Shown piece after piece: positions 23,370 through 36,409 of a stretch of DNA of 64,000 bases. The stretch's first letter is position 1; each line of letters starts with the position of its first letter. The position numbers and the translations under genes were made by a program. Location of the stretch: contig JAZGTN010000037.1 of NCBI GenBank assembly GCA_037783415.1, positions 3,286,001 through 3,350,000 of the forward strand, in the 5' to 3' direction. Source of the stretch: Leptasterias polaris (Eukaryota; Echinodermata; Asteroidea; Forcipulatida; Asteriidae). The notes beneath the pieces were generated by a model. That model saw only the letters and a program-made list of their open reading frames with translations, was not told where the DNA came from and made no database searches.

Positions 23370-25530
23370 CTACAATCAAAATAAGCAAAAGTGGGGAATC
23401 GTCAAAAGCTGCTTTCTCAACTTCGACAGTGTTTAAGACGGGAATATTTCTCTGGAGGATTGGTACTGGTGTGAACTTTGTAATCAGTGAGCCATCAGAT
23501 TGATAGACACTCGGCTGTTATACGCCCAATGTGTTAGGTGAAAAATGCAAAATTGAATTGACAAAGTTCTGCGAACAAATTTTGTTGATTTGAATAGCGA
23601 CAATCGGGTCAAACTGGGTCACTCTATCGATAATTACTCAACTAAGGGTCAAAAGGCAAAAAGGTATCTGGAAGTTCTCATTATTGGACATTTTCTTTTC
23701 ATCTTCTTTTCTTCAAATCACCTTACAACAATTTTTTCATTCAATAAGAAGACATTGTTTGAATGTTTTATTGTGAGAAAAGGGTAGGCATTTCCGGCTA
23801 GTAATTTCTTCACTCTGCCCCGCCCCTCCCCCTCCCCACGGCTTATCGACTGCTACCCACGTTACCCTTAAGAAATACTTAAATACGTTCGACGATAACA
23901 TTAGCTCACTCTCTCGTCACGCCCTCCCCCGCCCCCTTCTTCAGAGAAAATCCATGCTGCCCAGCGGTACCGGTAACCATTGCTAAAGCGTCGAGTCATG
24001 TGACCCAATTCGAATCTGTCTTACTTAAAAAAAATATATATAAAAAACAGTTCAGAGAAAACACCAAAGTGACCTTCATTATTTACATAGATAAGTAACA
24101 ATGATAAAACCTGAATCGAGCTCTACTCTTTAAGTGACAAGAAACCGCAAAGTCGGACAACAACGCAAACAACCTGAAACGACTCGCTCAGTTTGCTTTT
24201 CTTTGATTCCTTCGGAAAACAAACATATAAATTTCCAATTTCGTCCGTCCTTATTTTCAATCATCCTAAGCATCTGGCATAACTGAAATGCCCCAGGTTT
24301 GTCATCGATAATAGGCCTGCTTTCATTTTAGCAAATTGAGATGGGAAATGCTTCAAATATCACGAGAACAGAAGGGCTTTATTGATCGTTTTACGGATAG
24401 ATTTATCCTCCATTTTCAATTACTTCCCGCCGAAATGCAGCACTAGTGGTATTCACGGCATTCAATCTGAACGTATCGAACATCTTCAACGAGTCGGTAT
24501 AACTACCTGTACTTGTTTTGATCAATCATGCTGTTTGTTTCTATATTGAAAGAATAACCAGACATGCAGGAGGAAATTCTTTACCGACAGTCAATTCAGA
24601 AAGATGAACGGGGAGAAATTATTCTTTATTACCCGCGACCTATTTGATTAGGCATTGATCACTGTTTCTCTACGACCCTCCGCGCCCACTGATCCCCGTT
24701 GGAAAACGCAAACAAGCGTGATCAGTAATGCTGTGACTTGGCTCGTGTTGCGTTGCCCTTTAAAGGTGCATACAGAGCAAACACCAGCAATCAACAAATA
24801 TCAATGAAAACAAAGGAACCAGCAAAGACATGTCATGAAGTTTTTGAAAACTCACATGAAATAGTAAGCATTATTGACTTTTCATTACACACTATCACTA
24901 TGAATCTAGATAAAGTGAAAAACTCTTACTTGACTCATTCTCACATAATTATTTGAAAATTACAAAAGAAATAAAATCCTTCACAAAATTAGAAATAAAC
25001 CGAAATTTTTTGCAATGTGTTATTGTCTGTATAAATAATGAGGATTGGCATCAATACGCACTGTATAGTGTGTTGAATATGTTATATTTTATTCAACAAA
25101 CAAGTTCAATGTTAAAAAAGCAAAATGTGAGCGCCCTCAACGATGACCTTCATACACTAGGTCACAAAACATCAGATGAATATCCTACCTTATCATGACT
25201 CTATATAACTATGCGGTTTTATCATAGTGTTTCCTGTATCCAAAAGTCAATTAGAGTACAGATTATTTTCTAATTCATAAAGGGGACAGTCTCTTTCCCC
25301 TTCCAGCCTGGCTATGGTTACCTTAATTTAATCGATAGAAGAATGTTAGCACATGATGCATGGAAATTGTACACTTTGCTTCCATTGCCAATGAAGACAG
25401 GGTACAAGGTTGTAGAAACCAAAAATAAGTCCGATTCGAACGCGCCTAAAACCCCTGACAAAACAAGCGCTTTTGTTTCCGTTACAACCGTTATTGAAAT
25501 CATCAAGGGATTTCACCTTTTGTTGTGTTT
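23370..25530. other. Intergenic stretch without recognised features
   Basis: No supported frame. A C-rich patch lies near 23815-23840; otherwise AT-rich. Confidence 0.4.
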
Positions 25531-25534
25531 ATTG

Positions 25535-25690
25535 ATGGATTGCACATGACGTCATTGACCACCATCTTTGATGTAAAACAATGGAAAAGTGCACGCGTGT
25601 ACGCGCTGCGCACGACTCTCAGCCAATGATAGCTCTTCACGCGTGCACGTTACATCAAAGATGGTGGCCAATGCAAGGGGTCTATTGAAA
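25535..25690. mobile_element. Inverted-repeat MITE with CRE and CCAAT
   Basis: CCACCATCTTTGATGTAA near 25560 faces TTACATCAAAGATGGTGG near 25650. The arms also hold TGACGTCA (25547-25554), GCACGCGTG twice and a central CCAAT (AGCCAATGAT). The right end GGGGTCTATT resembles family C ends. Confidence 0.7.
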
Positions 25691-26239
25691 GTGCTGTGTA
25701 GCCCCTTTAACAAGGTTTGCAAAACAATCGGATTAAAAGTGATTACAGTAGATGTCGTTCACCTTTAAAGGTTTTTGGCGGGAAAGGGACGAGGGCACCA
25801 AACGCCACGAGGTAATTCGTGTATAGCTTCTGGTTGTTTTGTCGTCCGATATTATCTTTTCTGGTGACCACGGTGTCAATTGACTAAAAGTATATGACTG
25901 CTAGTCATCTGGCTGTATACGGTTTATCATTTTACTCAACTGACCTATACCTTACCACTTATGCAACTGCGAAGTGTTATGCTGGTAGGGTGTGGAGGGG
26001 ACGGTGGATATTTTTTATTAATTGTAAGATTTATTTCAAACGATCGGTTTTTGGAGGAACTAATTAACCTATGTGCTTTGTTTTTTTGCATAAAAAAAAA
26101 ATATATTTCTATTAAAGAAACTAAGAATGCCTCATATGTGAATGTAATCACTGTAGCTTACAAGCATGAGGAAACCTGTAAGCAATGGTGCTTGCTATGT
26201 GAACCAGAAACACTGGGGTTAACCCCTACTCTTCCATGA

Positions 26240-26470
26240 TAAGTGTTCTGGGTTCTTGTACAAGCACTAGGGGCCTACCCTACTAGTAAACGGGATCTAC
26301 GGCTTTATGTCCCATCCGAAGGACAAATCAATTATGGTAAAGTATTTTTGTCAAGGACACAAGTGCCTCGACCGGGACTCGAACATCCCACACTCTGATA
26401 ATCAAAAACACAAGAGCTTCAGTCAGGTGCTCTTCACCTCTCGGCCAATAGACTCCACAACAAACACACC
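26240..26470 (-). mobile_element. tRNA-derived SINE with conserved central domain
   Basis: On the minus strand: TTGGCCGAGAGGTGAAGAGC (box A region), GTTCGAGTCCCGGTCG (box B), CACTTGTGTCCTTGAC, GTCCTTCGGATGGGACATAA and GTAGATCCCG. Same central domain as 20690-20935. The plus frame at 26307-26606 crosses it by chance. Confidence 0.7.
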
Positions 26471-26925
26471 GTACAACCAAATAAACAAATTCGGTGGTCC
26501 CACTTTTAAGGGGGTTATTTCAGTAGTTTTGTGCACGCACAATATTTTAGATTACGAAAATAAAACAAGCAGTCATTTTAAAGGTTGGACAATATTTCAT
26601 CTGTAAATATTTCTCTGGGGGAATATTGTACTGATGAGAACTAAACAATTAGTGAGTTTTCGGATTAAAATTTTCAATGCTTCTGATCATTGCCAGTGCA
26701 TGGGTAGACATTCCCTTTTATGGATACAAATGGAATTAATCACAAAATGCAATATACAAGTAATGATGAAAATAAAAATATGTTTTATTTGAAAACAATT
26801 TTGGTTAAACCGCTAACCATGTCACATGGAAAAAACAAAATACAAATAATTTAAAAAACTAGCATTAACAATTTTATAGCCCCTCCCTCGTAACCTCTCC
26901 CCCATTTGTTTAAATATCGCTTTAA

Positions 26926-27222
26926 AGCACATGAACAACATTAGTAATTGCCAAAGACCAGAGTATCCCCACTCTATGTGAACCAACATAAAAATCAAAT
27001 AACAAACCTCGGAAAGGCTCCAAATCAATCTGTCCTCGAAGTCACGCGAAAATAGTTTTGAAAAACCTTGTGTTTTCACTGTTTTCAAACATCGAGTATC
27101 GGACTCAAAACCAATTGTCTTCCTCAATTCTCAAAAACTGTAGCATTTCAAGCAACAAAATATTAAGGGAGGTTTTCCGCCATTACTATTATTTGCAAAT
27201 CTGTGAACATTTATATGTTCAC
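26926..27222 (+). mobile_element. TTAA-family element (family B)
   Basis: It starts after TTAA (26922-26925). GTAATTGCCAAAGACCAGAG, TTCACTGTTTTCAAACATCG and GGACTCAAAACCAATTG identify it. It is closest to 43195-43536. Confidence 0.65.
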
Positions 27223-27720
27223 TCTCCCCACCCAATGACATGCACTCCTTTTGAAGAGGAAATTGTAAAATGTGAAGATTAATTCCTGGAATTATTTTTC
27301 TAGGACCTTAGCATTGATTCTGTTCCAGTCCCTATAAAAACAAGGAAGTCCATGTAAACGTTTTTCTATCTACACTTGTGAGGGTTTTTTTTTCCTTGGA
27401 GGGAAAAAGGGAATAAAAGGCTGATATTTTGAGAAAAAACAAACTCAAGAGATCTGAAGATTTTAAACAAAGATTTGAAAACGGTATATCCGTATTTTGA
27501 ACGCACTGTAAGTCTGTGAGTATGAACAAACCCGAAATATGCATTTTTACTGTTTTTTGTCAACCTAAATGGACAATTCACCAACTGCTGAGCCGTGGCC
27601 TTCGTAGTGTATACCGATACTCCATCAAAAATGTCTCTGAATTTATCAGACAAAAAGGGGTCGTTGTACATTGCTCTTAAACCGCGATTTGGTTACAATG
27701 ATTTGAATGAGAGTGAAACA

Positions 27721-27860
27721 AAATCAACAGTAACAACAACAACAGTAACAACAACAACAACAACAACAACAGTAACAACAACAACAACAGCAACAACAAC
27801 AACAACAACAACAGTAACAACAACAACAGTAACAACAACAACAATAACAACAACTGTATA
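27721..27860 (+). repeat. (AAC)n array with AGT interruptions
   Basis: ACA/AAC triplets broken by regular AACAGTAAC units. The threonine- and leucine-rich frames across it are low-complexity artefacts. Confidence 0.95.
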
Positions 27861-27869
27861 GTTTCAAAG

Positions 27870-28940
27870 CAAGCGAAAAAAATGATGATGAAAAACATAA
27901 AATTAGGTTCATTACAGATTCTAAGATATGTTGACTTACATCAACAAGCATTAATATTAGCACTATTATGTTATAACCCGCTGGTAGTGCAATGCGGTTG
28001 CCCTTTACTTCAACTTCTTTAACTTCATCTATCATTTTTTTAACACAGAGATATTAAATATTAAATATTATTGACCAGATGAAGCCTTGGAATGCATCAA
28101 AGACGTACGAAATATGAAATGATTTTGTCCTAACCAGATCGATTCAGAACCTTTCATAATGTGTTTAACGACCCCGATCTAAAGCTTTTAATGCCACGAA
28201 CGTTCAAAATCATTTCCCCTAGACCTTGAAGTATCGACACGTCTGCTTTAGGTCAGTGGAAATGTTAAATAAGGCATTATCATATCTTTCTAAGTGGCAT
28301 ATTTTTTCCCCCCTCTAGTTTTTAATAAACACGACATCCAACCCGACCAGTGGAAATTTCCCCCCAATTGGTTGGTTGTCATTTTTAGTGAAATAGTTTA
28401 CGTCTGTGAGGGATAAGCCCTTTGTGTACGTTTATAAAATGTTTGCTTTACTTTAATTGCGGTGATCGAAATACGAAATGGTGCACGTTGTCTCGTCTTT
28501 GACAATTTTCAGTTTGAAATCTCTGAAGGATTGATATTGGTATGAAAGTTAAAAAGTTGGCTCTCATCAAAAATAATTTCGCCATTTATGTATATGATTC
28601 ATTTCACCGCTCAAATTATTCCAACTAAACCGATACTCAGAGGACAACATCTGCACCCCTCGATAGGAGACTGGAATTTAGTTATTTGTTTAACTATTCA
28701 TACACTTTTACAGTATGACTGGCAAGGATTCGAACCTTGTACAAGTCGTGAGAAATCATGTTCATAAACTGTTGACATTATTTCTTCGAGAAGGCCTACA
28801 TTGTTAATTCAGAGGTCTTTTTTATTCGTCATCAGGTTAGCTTTCATGTTGTCTGGGGAAAAAAGAGAATAGAAAAAAATGTAGAGAGAAAAACACTCAG
28901 TGATGTAACAACCGTTAACATCTACGTCATTTGGCCCTTT
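27870..28940. other. Intergenic stretch, little recognised
   Basis: Near 28718-28745 a minus-strand box-B-like GGTTCGAATCC may mark a SINE scrap. Nothing else supported. Confidence 0.4.
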
Positions 28941-28942
28941 GC

Positions 28943-29093
28943 GAAACCAAGGCAATTGCTTATGGGCTTAAGGCTCTGTCGGTTACCGGTATTTAGAAAA
29001 CGTGTGCTTTCCTAATACGGGGCTTTAAACGGACAGACGGAGCCTCAAATCGGAGCCCACACCCATAAGCCGTGGTTTCGAGTTAAGGGCCAT
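28943..29093. mobile_element. Short palindromic element (CGAAACCA type), copy 3
   Basis: The ends mirror each other: GGCCCTTTGCGAAACCAAGG and TTATGGGCTT at the left, CCCATAAGCCGTGGTTTCG and TTAAGGGCC at the right. This is the best preserved of the three copies. Confidence 0.65.
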
Positions 29094-29099
29094 ATAGAT

Positions 29100-30225
29100 T
29101 AGATACACGAAGAACACGTTCGCCATCATTCATGCCCATATTCGTTCGATCATCCAATAATTTAGCACTGCAAGACCTATGATTATGATCAAGGTCGTGA
29201 CCGTTTGTTTGAAATGACTGCAAGCCTAATATCTATTGTATTGACGCGTCTCGGTAATTTGAAAAGGGTAACCTTTTGTATAGGGTCAATTAATTGTAGG
29301 GTCATTTAATTCATTTGAGGCATTCCAATGATGTTGCTATATAGTGACATTAAAGTTAGTTCCTTATACCCGGTTCAACATTGATTTACCCTTACACGTG
29401 ATTAAGTAACTAACTCCCGGTTTACTACTGAAGGGATAATATTAGATGGTTTGTGCAAAGAGTAAATTCGTCCAGTTTTTAGCACACCTTACAACATACC
29501 TGTTAAAATATTCATCTAATTAGGTGGTCCCGCCAAAAAATACTTTGATTGCTGCTATTTAAACAAGGATTGGTGGTTGATATTCTTTGGTGTAGCCTAA
29601 TAGCTATTTGTCGCCTGTACTTCGGTCGAAAATATACATCATGAGCGTCAATAATGAATGAAGTTTGTCAGACCGAAACAGATACATCGTTGGGGCTAGG
29701 CCTATAGATCGGTTTTTCTCACACATACATATCTGTTTTTTGTATGCCTTTGAGTTTTGTCTGCACCTGCTTGTTTGCACCTCAACCATCGGCGAGTATC
29801 CACCGGAGCAGGTTTCTGCACCGTTCAGGAAAACGATGATAGTGTTGATTTACTTTTTTTTTACGTGAATAAACAAGACACGCTGAACATTCCCTTGCCT
29901 TGCAAGCGGGCCTGAACTGCCCATTTCCCACTTCGAAATGAACACCAACCAAGAAGGCTCATAATATTACAGTTTCAATTCATTTCGTATGTTCTTTAGC
30001 AACTCGGCACTTATCGACAATTTATTTATTTGTCACAGCCGAAGTGTAAAATATGAAAAACGTGCCAGCCTCGCAGTCGTGTCCAGCATTTAACAATATT
30101 GTTTGAACAAACAACGCAGATTTAGACGAGCAGCAATTCCTCCGGTACTTGAGTGACCGCTGGCAGGAGGTTTTGTCGTGTATTTATCCTTAAGTCCTCT
30201 TGATAGCATTTGCTTTTTGTAAGCA
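29100..30225. other. Intergenic stretch without recognised features
   Basis: No supported frame or repeat. Confidence 0.4.
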
Positions 30226-30229
30226 CCGT

Positions 30230-30640
30230 TGCCCCTCTGCACACAAGGACAATCGTTTGTTTGGCATTTAATGTCAAAGACAAGTACCCTCACTACTTGG
30301 TGTATCCAAACACATGCATAAAATAACAAACCTGTGGAAAATTGAGCTCAAATTGAAATGGTCATCGAAGTTGCAAGACAATAATGAAAGAAAATACATC
30401 CTCGTTGCATAGAATTGTGTGCTTTCAGACGCCTGTGAAAGGCTTCGTGCCTGAAGCCTTTCTCAGATTCAAACTCTTTGAGTGACAACTACCTCTTTCT
30501 CTAAAACTACACGACTTCAAAGGGTGTCGTTTCTCACAAAGTGTTATTACTATCGACAGCTCTTCTGTGCTCCTTACCAAGTACGTTTTTACGGTCATAA
30601 ACCTGTAGAGTAATTACCAAAACTACACCCTGCATTTAAA
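30230..30640 (+). mobile_element. TTAA-family element (family B), GGCTTC hairpin type
   Basis: AATGTCAAAGACAAGTACCC, CATGCATAAAATAACAAACC, AGGCTTCGTGCCTGAAGCC, ACAGCTCTTCTGTGCTCC and AATTACCAAAACTACACCC match 18861-19210 block by block. The left end is eroded. Confidence 0.68.
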
Positions 30641-30649
30641 GAGATCATT

Positions 30650-31900
30650 GACTGGTTGTGTTATCAATTCATAATTCAGAGACACGAGTGAATTATGCCT
30701 CGCCATCTTGCAACGCCCCTTCCCGCTGATCCCTATTAAACGGAACGGACAATGCCTTCAGACTGAAGGCACTCAAGGTGACATGTTGCCACTCCGATGA
30801 GCCGGGTGTAACACTTACCGAGACAAACAAAAATGCATTCGATTGTGTTCCAATGTGTTGCTCCACATATTCGTTTTGAATGGGATAATTAAAATGTTTC
30901 TGCGGTACCACTTTGTTGGGCACCAATTGACTGATTCTCTCCGCAGTCACTTTTAATGAATGGGCACAAAATCTCTGACAAAATATTTATTTTTTAATGT
31001 GTTCTCTTTTTTGATATATTTCTGAAGAACGCAAAAATGGCACTGATCATGCAGTTTTATTATCTGGATTGGCCAAAATCGAATTACGCACACTGAACAT
31101 GCACGCTTTCCCTCACATAGTATACATATTGTTGTTTGGAGATTTTCCTTTTTAATGAACGGTGTGATAATCGAAAACGTAATTAATTTGTTCCTCAAAA
31201 AAAAAAAAATCTAATTGTGCTACATAAAAATGTGTCAAATTTGTCATCAGAAAAAACCTATTCGTTTGCAACTCAATGAGTTATTCTGAGCCCATATACA
31301 AGTTTCGTTATTTAACATGGTTTTAGTCATGCCCCATACTTGCGTTAGTTACGCTGCGTATTATGAGTTGACACCCTTAATTGCATACACCACATCTATT
31401 ATTATCAGGTAGGACAGCGTACACAATTCACCTTGTTACTGACACTCAACGGCAATCAAAGATGACAGGGAGGTAGATGTTATTTTTACAATCAAGCCTC
31501 GCACTTAAACGCAACTTCTCTATGATGCTGCAGGGGGGCATGGACTTAATGCCTTCGTTGTACATCGACAGAGTGGCCCGGTTGTGACACTTCCGACATT
31601 AATGTATGCTGGGGAGATGGGGAGAGTAAGACGGAGAAGGAAAAAAAAGGGACACGACCGGGGTTGAGAAGTATACGCACGGCTATAGGAAAGGAAAAAA
31701 GTGCGACAGGGTGTAAGTGTGTGAAAACAGAAAGAGTGCTGTCAAAAAGAGACTGGGTATTTCGTCAGAATAGACGGGTCTTTATTGTCAACCTTCAGAT
31801 ACAGTTGAAGATAGAGGAATCGACTTGTGGGAAAGTTAGCCACACAGACTGTGTGAGTGAATGTCATGGGGGGCACAATGGCATGAGAAGGGTTCAGTGG
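30650..31900. other. Intergenic stretch without recognised features
   Basis: The short frames (30693-30950 minus, 31664-31903 plus) resemble no family I know. Confidence 0.4.
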
Positions 31901-31914
31901 TGAGAGGGGAAGTA

Positions 31915-32720
31915 CAGTGCCAAAGGGGGAAAATACAGCTAAAAGCTGGTGTGCTATATGAGAAACAATGCCAAAGGTTGAGCTGGATATACAGTGCCTA
32001 AAGGGAGGTACAAGTGCTTAACAGTTACACGTGCCAATGACGGCTACACTTGCTAAAGGGAAGTTACAGTGCATACATTTGGTACACGTGTTTTAGAGAA
32101 AAGAAATGCCCAGGGAGGGCTCACATGCTTAGGGATCTAGGTTCACGTGCTAAAGGGAAGTACATTGCAGAGTGAGGTACACATTTTTGTAGAGCAAGGT
32201 GCCAATGAGAGGTACATGTGCGAGAGGTTCAAATGCTTAAGAGAAAAACAGCTAAGGTACACATGCTAAAAGGGGGGTATTCTTGTCAAAAGGGTATACG
32301 TGCCGAAGGGGACATACAGTGTGACATGAGGCACACATGTTTTAGAGAAAAAGTGCAAAGGACAGGCAGTATGTCCACGTGTTTTAGAAAAAAATTGTGA
32401 AAGAGAGGTACACATGCCAAAGGGAGGTATATGTGCCAAAATGGTGCAGGACAGACATGCTAGTAGTAGGAGGTACACTACACAAGCTTAAGAGATAAAC
32501 AGTGCTAAAGGTATATTTTGATAGAGTACGGAAGGTACATAGTGAGAAAAGGATACAGAGCTGAAGCGAGATGTAATACTGAAAGAGGTATTGTTATACG
32601 CAGTTATAGACTGAGAAATTCGAGGCAAAATGTGAAAGTGGTGTGCACAGGGCGGCACAGTACTTATGTGTATTAGACTACGATATGGAGACAAAGGTGC
32701 GATTCGGTGCTAGAACGGAG
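31915..32720 (+). repeat. Strongly decayed purine-rich tandem array
   Basis: The phrase TGCTAAAGGGAGGTACACAT recurs with heavy divergence dozens of times, alternating with CACGTGTTTTAGAGAAAA. Spacing is irregular at about 20-60 bp. The plus strand is strikingly purine-rich. No long frame. Confidence 0.65.
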
Positions 32721-33072
32721 GTAAAGTGACATACAGGCTGTGTGTGTTCGAAGTATTTGAAAAGGAATCATAGTTGGCAGGAGATACTCGAAATAAATGT
32801 TTAATGTATAAGAAGATGCATTGCGAAAAAGGCTTGAAGCAATAACACGAAAACTAAAGAGAGGAACCACACACTGTAAAGAGAGGTTCTTTGTACTACA
32901 TTGAGGCACTAATGGCAAAACAAGGCAACAGTGGTACCAATAGGGAGTTGAGGTACCGTTGTATTGCAATAGGAGGTTTACCACCAAATGGAAGCGCCAT
33001 GTAAACGAGCTTTCATTAGACTGCAGGTGCTGTCAAGGGAAATCCACATTGTTGGGCAAGGTCTGAAATAAT

Positions 33073-33150
33073 GGCTTCAGCGGTGGCTACGGCCGGAATG
33101 CCGAATGGTTCTATTCTTCGCTGCAACCAACTGTCATAGCCGTAGCCAAA
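33073..33150. mobile_element. Small palindromic element with GGCTACGGC arms
   Basis: GCGGTGGCTACGGCCGG faces CATAGCCGTAGCCAAATTCG. Similar arms occur at 62084-62180 and 5296-5385 (GACTTTGGCTACGGTTATGG / AGCCATAGCCAAAGCC). Confidence 0.55.
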
Positions 33151-33284
33151 TTCGCTTGATTCTGACATGGATGTTTAGGGACACATTTAAGAGCTACATT
33201 GCCCGAGGTGAAACATTTCCCCCGTACGAAAAGAAACAAATCATCCAAATGGTACTCGACGTCCCTCTTCCCCCAGACCCTTAT

Positions 33285-33620
33285 TAATTTGTTCTCCTCT
33301 ACAGGAACAAGTCGCGATCCCCCGGTCCTGGACCCTCTCCATCTGCCGGCTCGTTACGGCGCTGCCTCCGGCACTATACCCTCTTCACCGTCCTCCTCTC
33401 ACCTACCCCAATTCTTCCCCCCTCTCTCTCTCTCCCTCTCGTCTTCCCAGAACACAGTTTCCAGTCGGTGCGATTTCACAGTGTAGTCGGATGACAGGAA
33501 GGTGGATATTGGAGGGTGGCAGGCTAGAGGTTTCATTTAAAAGACCTCTTCTATCCTCTCGATATCTCAAGACCTCCCCTGCCAATTAACCATCCTCTCC
33601 TCAAGCGGGCTTTTCTCCCC
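33285..33620 (+). other. Pyrimidine-rich tract
   Basis: The plus strand is strongly C/T rich, including (CT)n at 33421-33440. The frames there are compositional. Confidence 0.6.
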
Positions 33621-33871
33621 GCCAAAAACACTAAAAGCTTGGCAGAGTTAGACTCTACACAATTCGTTGGTACAATGGTCAAGTTTATAGAGCCCATCGT
33701 TTACGGCCAGAGTCAAAACACACCAACCTCACAAAGGAAGGAAACATCATCTACATTATGTTGGAACTGCAGAGTTTAAGCCTTGGTACATGATTATTTA
33801 AACGAAAGTACACGTCTTATTTCTACATCCCTGGGGAGACATCTCGTGGTTTTGCCTTTTTCTCTGTATAC

Positions 33872-34253
33872 GTAAAGGCAGCGTATACTTTTAGTAACTG
33901 GCAAAGACCAGTATCCTCACTTGGAGTAGACTAACATATGCATAAAATAACAATCCTGTAAAAATGTGGGTTTAATTGGTAAGCAAAGTTGCAGGAAAAT
34001 AATGACTGAAAAAACACCCTCTTTGCACAAAGCTGTGTGCTTTCAGATGCCTGAAAAAGGCTTTATGCCTGAAGACTTTCTCAAATTCAAATTTGTGGGT
34101 GAAAATTTACCTCTTTCTCTAAAACCACATTACTTAAAAAGGAGTCGTTTCTAAAAAAGTTGTATATTATCAACAGCTGTCCAGTGCTCCTTACCAAGTA
34201 AGATTGTATGGTCATTAACTTGTGGAGTAAATACCAAAAGTACACCCTGCCTG
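33872..34253 (+). mobile_element. TTAA-family element (family B), GGCTTC hairpin type
   Basis: TAAAGGCAGCGTATACTTTT, GGCAAAGACCAGTATCCTCA, GCATAAAATAACAATCCTG, AGGCTTTATGCCTGAAGAC, ACAGCTGTCCAGTGCTCC and ACCAAAAGTACACCCTGCC define it end to end. Confidence 0.72.
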
Positions 34254-34385
34254 TAACATCCTCCCACAATGTACACAGAAACCGTGTGGACATCCCTATC
34301 TTTAGAATTCCCCTATGGAAGCCTAGTGTTCATATTGTCTTCGGTCTCCCTATATAAGGCAGCGAATTATGTGCCCACTTTTACC

Positions 34386-35322
34386 CAGTGTTGTAGTCGA
34401 GTCACCTGTGTCGAGTCCGAGTCCGAGTCTCAAGTCACTTGGGTCGAGTCCGAGTCCGAGTCCCGAGTCACTTGGTCCGAGTCACGAGTCACTTGGTCCG
34501 AGTCTGAGTCCGAGTCCCGAGTCACTTGTTTAAATATTGATTGCAAACCAAATGTCGTAAAATAAGAATTGGAAATGACAAAATAAAACACATTTATTTT
34601 AAACAAAGTTCTGTTACAGTTTTTGTTAATTAAAGTTGGTATAACCAAAAGAAACAATACGGGGCGGAACGGCAGATATGCCATGACTGAAAAAATGTTG
34701 TACTACTTTTTACTTGTGACGTGACCAAACTTGACGTCGTGTGTGTGTGTGTGTGTGTCGACCATGTGTAGAAACTGGTGCAAACAACACACATCCATCA
34801 CAGTGCAATATGCAGGCTGTGTTTTACAGGTACCAGACATGCCATTTCCCTGGTAATATGCATCAAGCACAAACAGTGGTTATGGTGTTAACGTTGACAG
34901 AATACCAGCATAATACTGGTGTCGTGCATCCCAGTGTTATTATGCGTATTGAACATACGAATCGAACATACACGCGCTGTGCGTAGATGGCCATCTACAC
35001 AATAATCACGAACACTATTACTTGAAACACCATACGACAGTGTACTTATTTATTGTGCTAGACGTTAACTCCATGTGCACTCCGGGAATGACGATCGGAT
35101 CATCGGAATTGTTTTTATTATTTTAAAAAGGTTTTGTTTGTGAAAAATACGTGACTCGAGTCACGAGTCCTCCGGGACAAGTCCGAGTCATGATAGTCGA
35201 GTCCGAGTCCGAGTCCGAGTCCGAGTCTTTTGCAGACGTGACTCGAGTCAAGTCCGAGTCACCGAAATTGTGACTCGAGACGGACTCGAGTCCGAGTCCT
35301 GGACTCGAGTCATACAACACTG
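34386..35322. mobile_element. hAT-like non-autonomous transposon with GAGTCC arrays
   Basis: A perfect 8-bp duplication CTTTTACC lies at 34378-34385 and 35323-35330. The ends are CAGTGTTGTA and TACAACACTG. Both subterminal parts are arrays of CGAGTCCGAGTC / ACTCGAGTCA words in opposite orientation. The 937-bp body encodes nothing recognisable. An 8-bp target duplication and CAGTGTTG-type end indicate the hAT superfamily. Confidence 0.85.
34739..34758 (+). repeat. (GT)n microsatellite
   Basis: About ten GT units inside the hAT-like element. Confidence 0.95.
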
Positions 35323-35623
35323 CTTTTACCACACCTGGTTCCCTGTCCACAAGGTTATTAATGTGATTTTTCCAAAACGGGACCTGGCTATTTTGTCCCT
35401 ATTACCCTCGATATGGTTGCATCGAGCTCGAAGGAAGAAATTTTAAATGGCTTAACTTTGAAATAATGGAAAAAGCTAACGCTTGGAACCAAATGGGCCT
35501 ATTGATAAACTTACTGATGCCATGTGTAATAAAATAAGTTAGTGTGTGGTGTATACATAAAATGCATATGAAGTTTAAAACATATTACCATAAAAGGCTT
35601 TGTGTTTGGTTTCAGATTTTAAT

Positions 35624-35664
35624 CTAATTGCAATTGATCAGAGGTTTTGATCAATTGCCATTAG
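35624..35664. repeat. Short hairpin-forming inverted repeat
   Basis: CTAATTGCAATTGATCA, a 7-base loop, then TGATCAATTGCCATTAG: 17-bp arms with one mismatch. Confidence 0.8.
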
Positions 35665-35669
35665 AAAAA

Positions 35670-36270
35670 TTATTCTCAGCCCCTGAGGAAGAAGATCATG
35701 AATTTAAAGAACATTGAAGTTTGAATTTACACTCTGATACCAGTTAGTAAAAGTAGCTGTTTTCCAAAGCAAGCTCAACCGTTTTGACAAAAAATTGTTA
35801 AGCTTGTTTAAAATTTGCAAGTGTTAGTTAGGGGTAATAGTTAAAATCACTTGCCCTGGCGTCACGCGCGCTAATGTCTGCCATGGTCGCCATTTTGGGA
35901 GTCAATGGTAAGCGTGTACCTTTCCATTGTTGATAAACAAACCAAGCTGGTTGGCATGGACGGCCGATTGTTTGCAAAACATTCAATCGTGTTAACAGAT
36001 GTTGTCACCAAGTTCAACATTTTCTGCAAAATTTAAAGTAAATAAAAGACCTGCCATGATTGGTTGCTATGTTTCAACAAATTTAACACTATTTTTGAAT
36101 ATTTGTGTATCATTGTTACAAACTGTAGCTATTTGTTTTTGCTTTGCATTTATGACTTTCCATAATTTTCCAGCCTCGGTTGGCAAAAACTCGGGCTGTG
36201 ACGTTGCAATAGAAATGTCTTAACCGTCACGTTGCCTAAAATGCGCACTACACTGTAGTGAGACAGTGTC
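35670..36270. other. Intergenic stretch without recognised features
   Basis: A GCCATTTTGG-containing patch lies near 35880-35910; no supported frame. Confidence 0.4.
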
Positions 36271-36279
36271 CGAATCGTC

Positions 36280-36406
36280 AATGTAAGTCTATTTTAAGAG
36301 TCATTTGTATCATTGTAAACCAGATTGATTTTATTGTCCTTGGAGTTTTTGTTTGGTGAAGAAACTCAATAAAACCTAAATGAAATGAAATGAAATGAAA
36401 TGAAAT
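36280..36406 (+). mobile_element. Possible non-LTR retroelement 3' end with (GAAAT)n tail
   Basis: AACTCAATAAAACCTAAAT is followed by five GAAAT units (to about 36406). An AATAAA followed at once by a short simple-repeat tail is typical of LINE/SINE 3' ends. The body upstream is not recognised. Confidence 0.45.
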
Positions 36407-36409
36407 TAA

